A stretch of 7,832 nt of DNA from Sulfurihydrogenibium yellowstonense SS-5 (GTDB lineage Bacteria; Aquificota; Aquificia; Aquificales; Hydrogenothermaceae). Shown here piece after piece: positions 6,562-7,832 of this stretch. The stretch spans positions 1 to 7,832 of the forward strand of contig NZ_ABZS01000071.1 of the NCBI RefSeq assembly GCF_000173615.1. Direction: 5' to 3'. Within the stretch, counting starts at the first letter, position 1. Each line of letters opens with the position of its first letter. A program made the position numbers and the translations under genes. Under the pieces are notes generated by a model, which was given only the letters and a program-made list of their open reading frames with translations, was not told the DNA's origin and searched no databases.

Positions 6562-6574
6562 TAATGTTGTGTCT
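6562..6574 (+). repeat. Left terminal inverted repeat of the IS256-family element
   Basis: TAATGTTGTGTCT matches the reverse complement of 7820-7832 (TAATTTTGTGTCT) at 12 of 13 positions, with an unbroken TTGTGTCT core. Similarity fades inward. The outer TAAT may or may not belong to the element, so the boundary is uncertain by about five bases. Confidence 0.75.
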
Positions 6575-6586
6575 AAATAAAACTAT

Positions 6587-6595
6587 AAGGAGGAG
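6587..6595 (+). promoter_or_regulatory. Strong ribosome-binding site of the IS256-family transposase
   Basis: AAGGAGGAG lies five bases before ATG 6601 and fixes the start. Only about 26 bases separate it from the left inverted repeat, so little room exists for an internal promoter. Confidence 0.85.
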
Positions 6596-6600
6596 TAGTA

Positions 6601-7832
6601 ATGGATAAGAAAGAATACTTTGAAAAAATATTAGACAGATCAACTGAAGAATTAGTAAAAGAACTTTTCCCAAATGGTATAGCAACTCAAGAAAAGATAG
6701 GTATAAGAAAGCTTTTAGAATCTGTTGTAGAGTTAGTTATGAACCAAGAAAGAAATTTCTTTCTTGAAAACGATAAAGACAACAAAGCAAACGGATATTA
6801 TGAAAGAAGTCTAAATACAGGTTCTTTCAAGCTTAACATAAATGTCCCAAGAGATAGAAAAGGTAGGTTTAGACCACAAATACTGCCTGACCCTTATAAA
6901 AGAGTTAATGAAGATTATATAAACCTTCTTATGAGTTTAGTATCCAATGGATACTCAGAAAGCAAGATAGATTCTACATTAAAAAGCTTGGGATTAAACT
7001 ACTCAAAGCAATATATGGATAAAATTAAAAAAGAGCTTATAGAAAGACTTAATGATTTCAAAACAAGAGAGCTTCCATCGGATGCATTTGTACTGTATAT
7101 AGATGCATATCACTGTGATATAAAAGAGAAAAACAAAATCAGAAAAGCTTCTGTCTATGTAGTTCTTGGAGTGGATTTGCAAGGAAACAAAGATATATTT
7201 GGATTTTATACATTTTTCAGTAGTGAAAATAAAGCAGACTGGATAAAAGTATTCAATGATTTAATAGATAGAGGACTAAAAAGGGTAATGCTTATAGTAA
7301 GTGATGATTTTCCTGGGATATCAAAAGCCATAGAAACACTATTTCCTTACACAGACCATCAGCTATGTTTAGTCCATTTGCAAAGAAACGTTAGAAATCA
7401 GATGGATAAAGAAGATTCACAAGTATTTAACAAAGAATTAAAAAACATAAAAGAAAACAGCTTAGATTATGAAGATGGATTAGAAAAATTAGATGACTTA
7501 TGTAGTAGATTTAAGTCTAAGTATCCAAACTTCATAAAACATATTCAATCCAACAAAGAGAGATACTTATGTTTTTTAAAATATCCAGAAAGTCTAAGAA
7601 AGCACATATACACAACAAATCCAGTTGAAAGTGTTAATAGCATGATAGAGAAGGTAAGAATAAATTTAGGCGGATATTTTCAATCTGTGGACATTCTTGA
7701 AGTAAATCTGCTTATCCAGAGAGATAATTTAAAGAATGGAAAATGGAAAAAACCTATACCTGCTTTTAAAGGAGCTTCTTATGAAATTTTACAAATGTTT
7801 AATAAAAAATTTTCAATCCAGACACAAAATTA
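6601..7832 (+). CDS. IS256-family (mutator-type) transposase
   Basis: I translated this frame directly: 410 uninterrupted codons run to the window end, where the last two bases TA fit the start of a TAA or TAG stop. Members are usually about 390-420 residues, so it is essentially complete. It is a DDE transposase for cut-and-paste or copy-out movement. Residues 1-160 form the N-terminal DNA-binding part, with TGSFKLNINVPRDRKGRF (73-90) typical. The catalytic triad is D168 in YIDAYHCDIK, D235 in IVSDDFPGISKAI and E343 in TTNPVESVNSMIEKVR. The C-x2-H motif at C256/H259 (QLCLVHLQRN) is present. The second aspartate is followed by DFPG rather than the commoner GAKG. The start has a very strong ribosome-binding site. 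The last codons (QTQN) lie inside the right inverted repeat. All key residues are present, so it is probably functional. Confidence 0.93.
   Translation, partial: MDKKEYFEKILDRSTEELVKELFPNGIATQEKIGIRKLLESVVELVMNQERNFFLENDKDNKANGYYERSLNTGSFKLNINVPRDRKGRFRPQILPDPYKRVNEDYINLLMSLVSNGYSESKIDSTLKSLGLNYSKQYMDKIKKELIERLNDFKTRELPSDAFVLYIDAYHCDIKEKNKIRKASVYVVLGVDLQGNKDIFGFYTFFSSENKADWIKVFNDLIDRGLKRVMLIVSDDFPGISKAIETLFPYTDHQLCLVHLQRNVRNQMDKEDSQVFNKELKNIKENSLDYEDGLEKLDDLCSRFKSKYPNFIKHIQSNKERYLCFLKYPESLRKHIYTTNPVESVNSMIEKVRINLGGYFQSVDILEVNLLIQRDNLKNGKWKKPIPAFKGASYEILQMFNKKFSIQTQN
7820..7832 (-). repeat. Right terminal inverted repeat of the IS256-family element (at the window edge)
   Basis: AGACACAAAATTA is the inverted partner of 6562-6574 with one mismatch. 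It encodes the last transposase residues, so gene end and element end overlap. It may continue past the window. Confidence 0.72.

Larger units (their letters stand above)
6562..7832 (+). mobile_element. IS256-family insertion sequence, nested in an IS110-family element
   Basis: The element spans at least about 1.27 kb. It holds one transposase gene bounded by imperfect terminal inverted repeats (6562-6574 and 7820-7832, 12 of 13 bases matching). The left end lies where homology to the IS110 transposase stops on the opposite strand, so the boundary is supported from both sides to within about 10 bases. The right end coincides with the window end, so it could extend a few bases further and the expected 8-9 base target duplication cannot be tested. 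An intact frame and matching ends suggest a possibly active, recent insertion. Confidence 0.85.

Noticed and set aside
6219..6608. 129-codon plus-strand open frame
   Set aside because: It is antisense to the IS110 C-terminal fragment, which carries the recognisable motifs.
6562..6685. N-terminal hydrophobic extension of the IS110 frame (about 40 residues)
   Set aside because: It is a read-through antisense to the IS256-family left end and transposase start, so it is an artefact of the insertion, not a membrane segment.

Overview
The window is AT-rich DNA from a Gram-negative bacterium. An outer-membrane secretin implies two membranes. An iron-sulfur family 4 uracil-DNA glycosylase, Lys/Glu/Ile-rich proteins and low GC suggest a thermophile, most likely a Hydrogenothermaceae (Aquificota, Sulfurihydrogenibium-like). 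The organism call is inference from composition and gene types, not from a database match.

Layout. Positions 1-2210 hold a tight minus-strand operon, in transcription order: a LOG-family phosphoribohydrolase-like protein, a flavin reductase-like FMN-binding protein, a Fur-family metalloregulator (TTG start) and a family 4 uracil-DNA glycosylase cut by the window start. The genes overlap by 1 or 4 bases or sit 3 bases apart, so they are almost certainly co-transcribed. A clear intrinsic terminator at 2265-2294 belongs to the next operon upstream. Positions 2328-6029 hold that second minus-strand operon: a membrane-anchored PpiD/SurA-like periplasmic chaperone (TTG start), a small protein that looks like an HD domain without its His-Asp pair, and a PilQ/GspD-type secretin. 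The likely theme is envelope export and folding, with the secretin separated from any pilMNOP genes.

Positions 6030-6235 are non-coding. They hold a probable promoter for the chaperone operon, a 17-base perfect palindrome and a degenerate pair of about 50-base direct repeats, one of which resembles a dispersed intergenic repeat. Positions 6236 to about 6561 hold the C-terminal third of an IS110-family transposase on the minus strand. It is broken by an IS256-family element on the plus strand (about 6562-7832). That element has an apparently intact 410-codon transposase and recognisable terminal inverted repeats, and its right end coincides with the window end.

Most of the window is ordinary chromosomal housekeeping plus a nested insertion-sequence site. 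The items most worth a second look are the HD-like protein between the chaperone and secretin, the nested IS with its possible hybrid promoter, and the repeat/palindrome block beside the IS110 remnant. I see no CRISPR array, tRNA, rRNA or convincing novel defence system. No gene-free stretch exceeds 300 bases.
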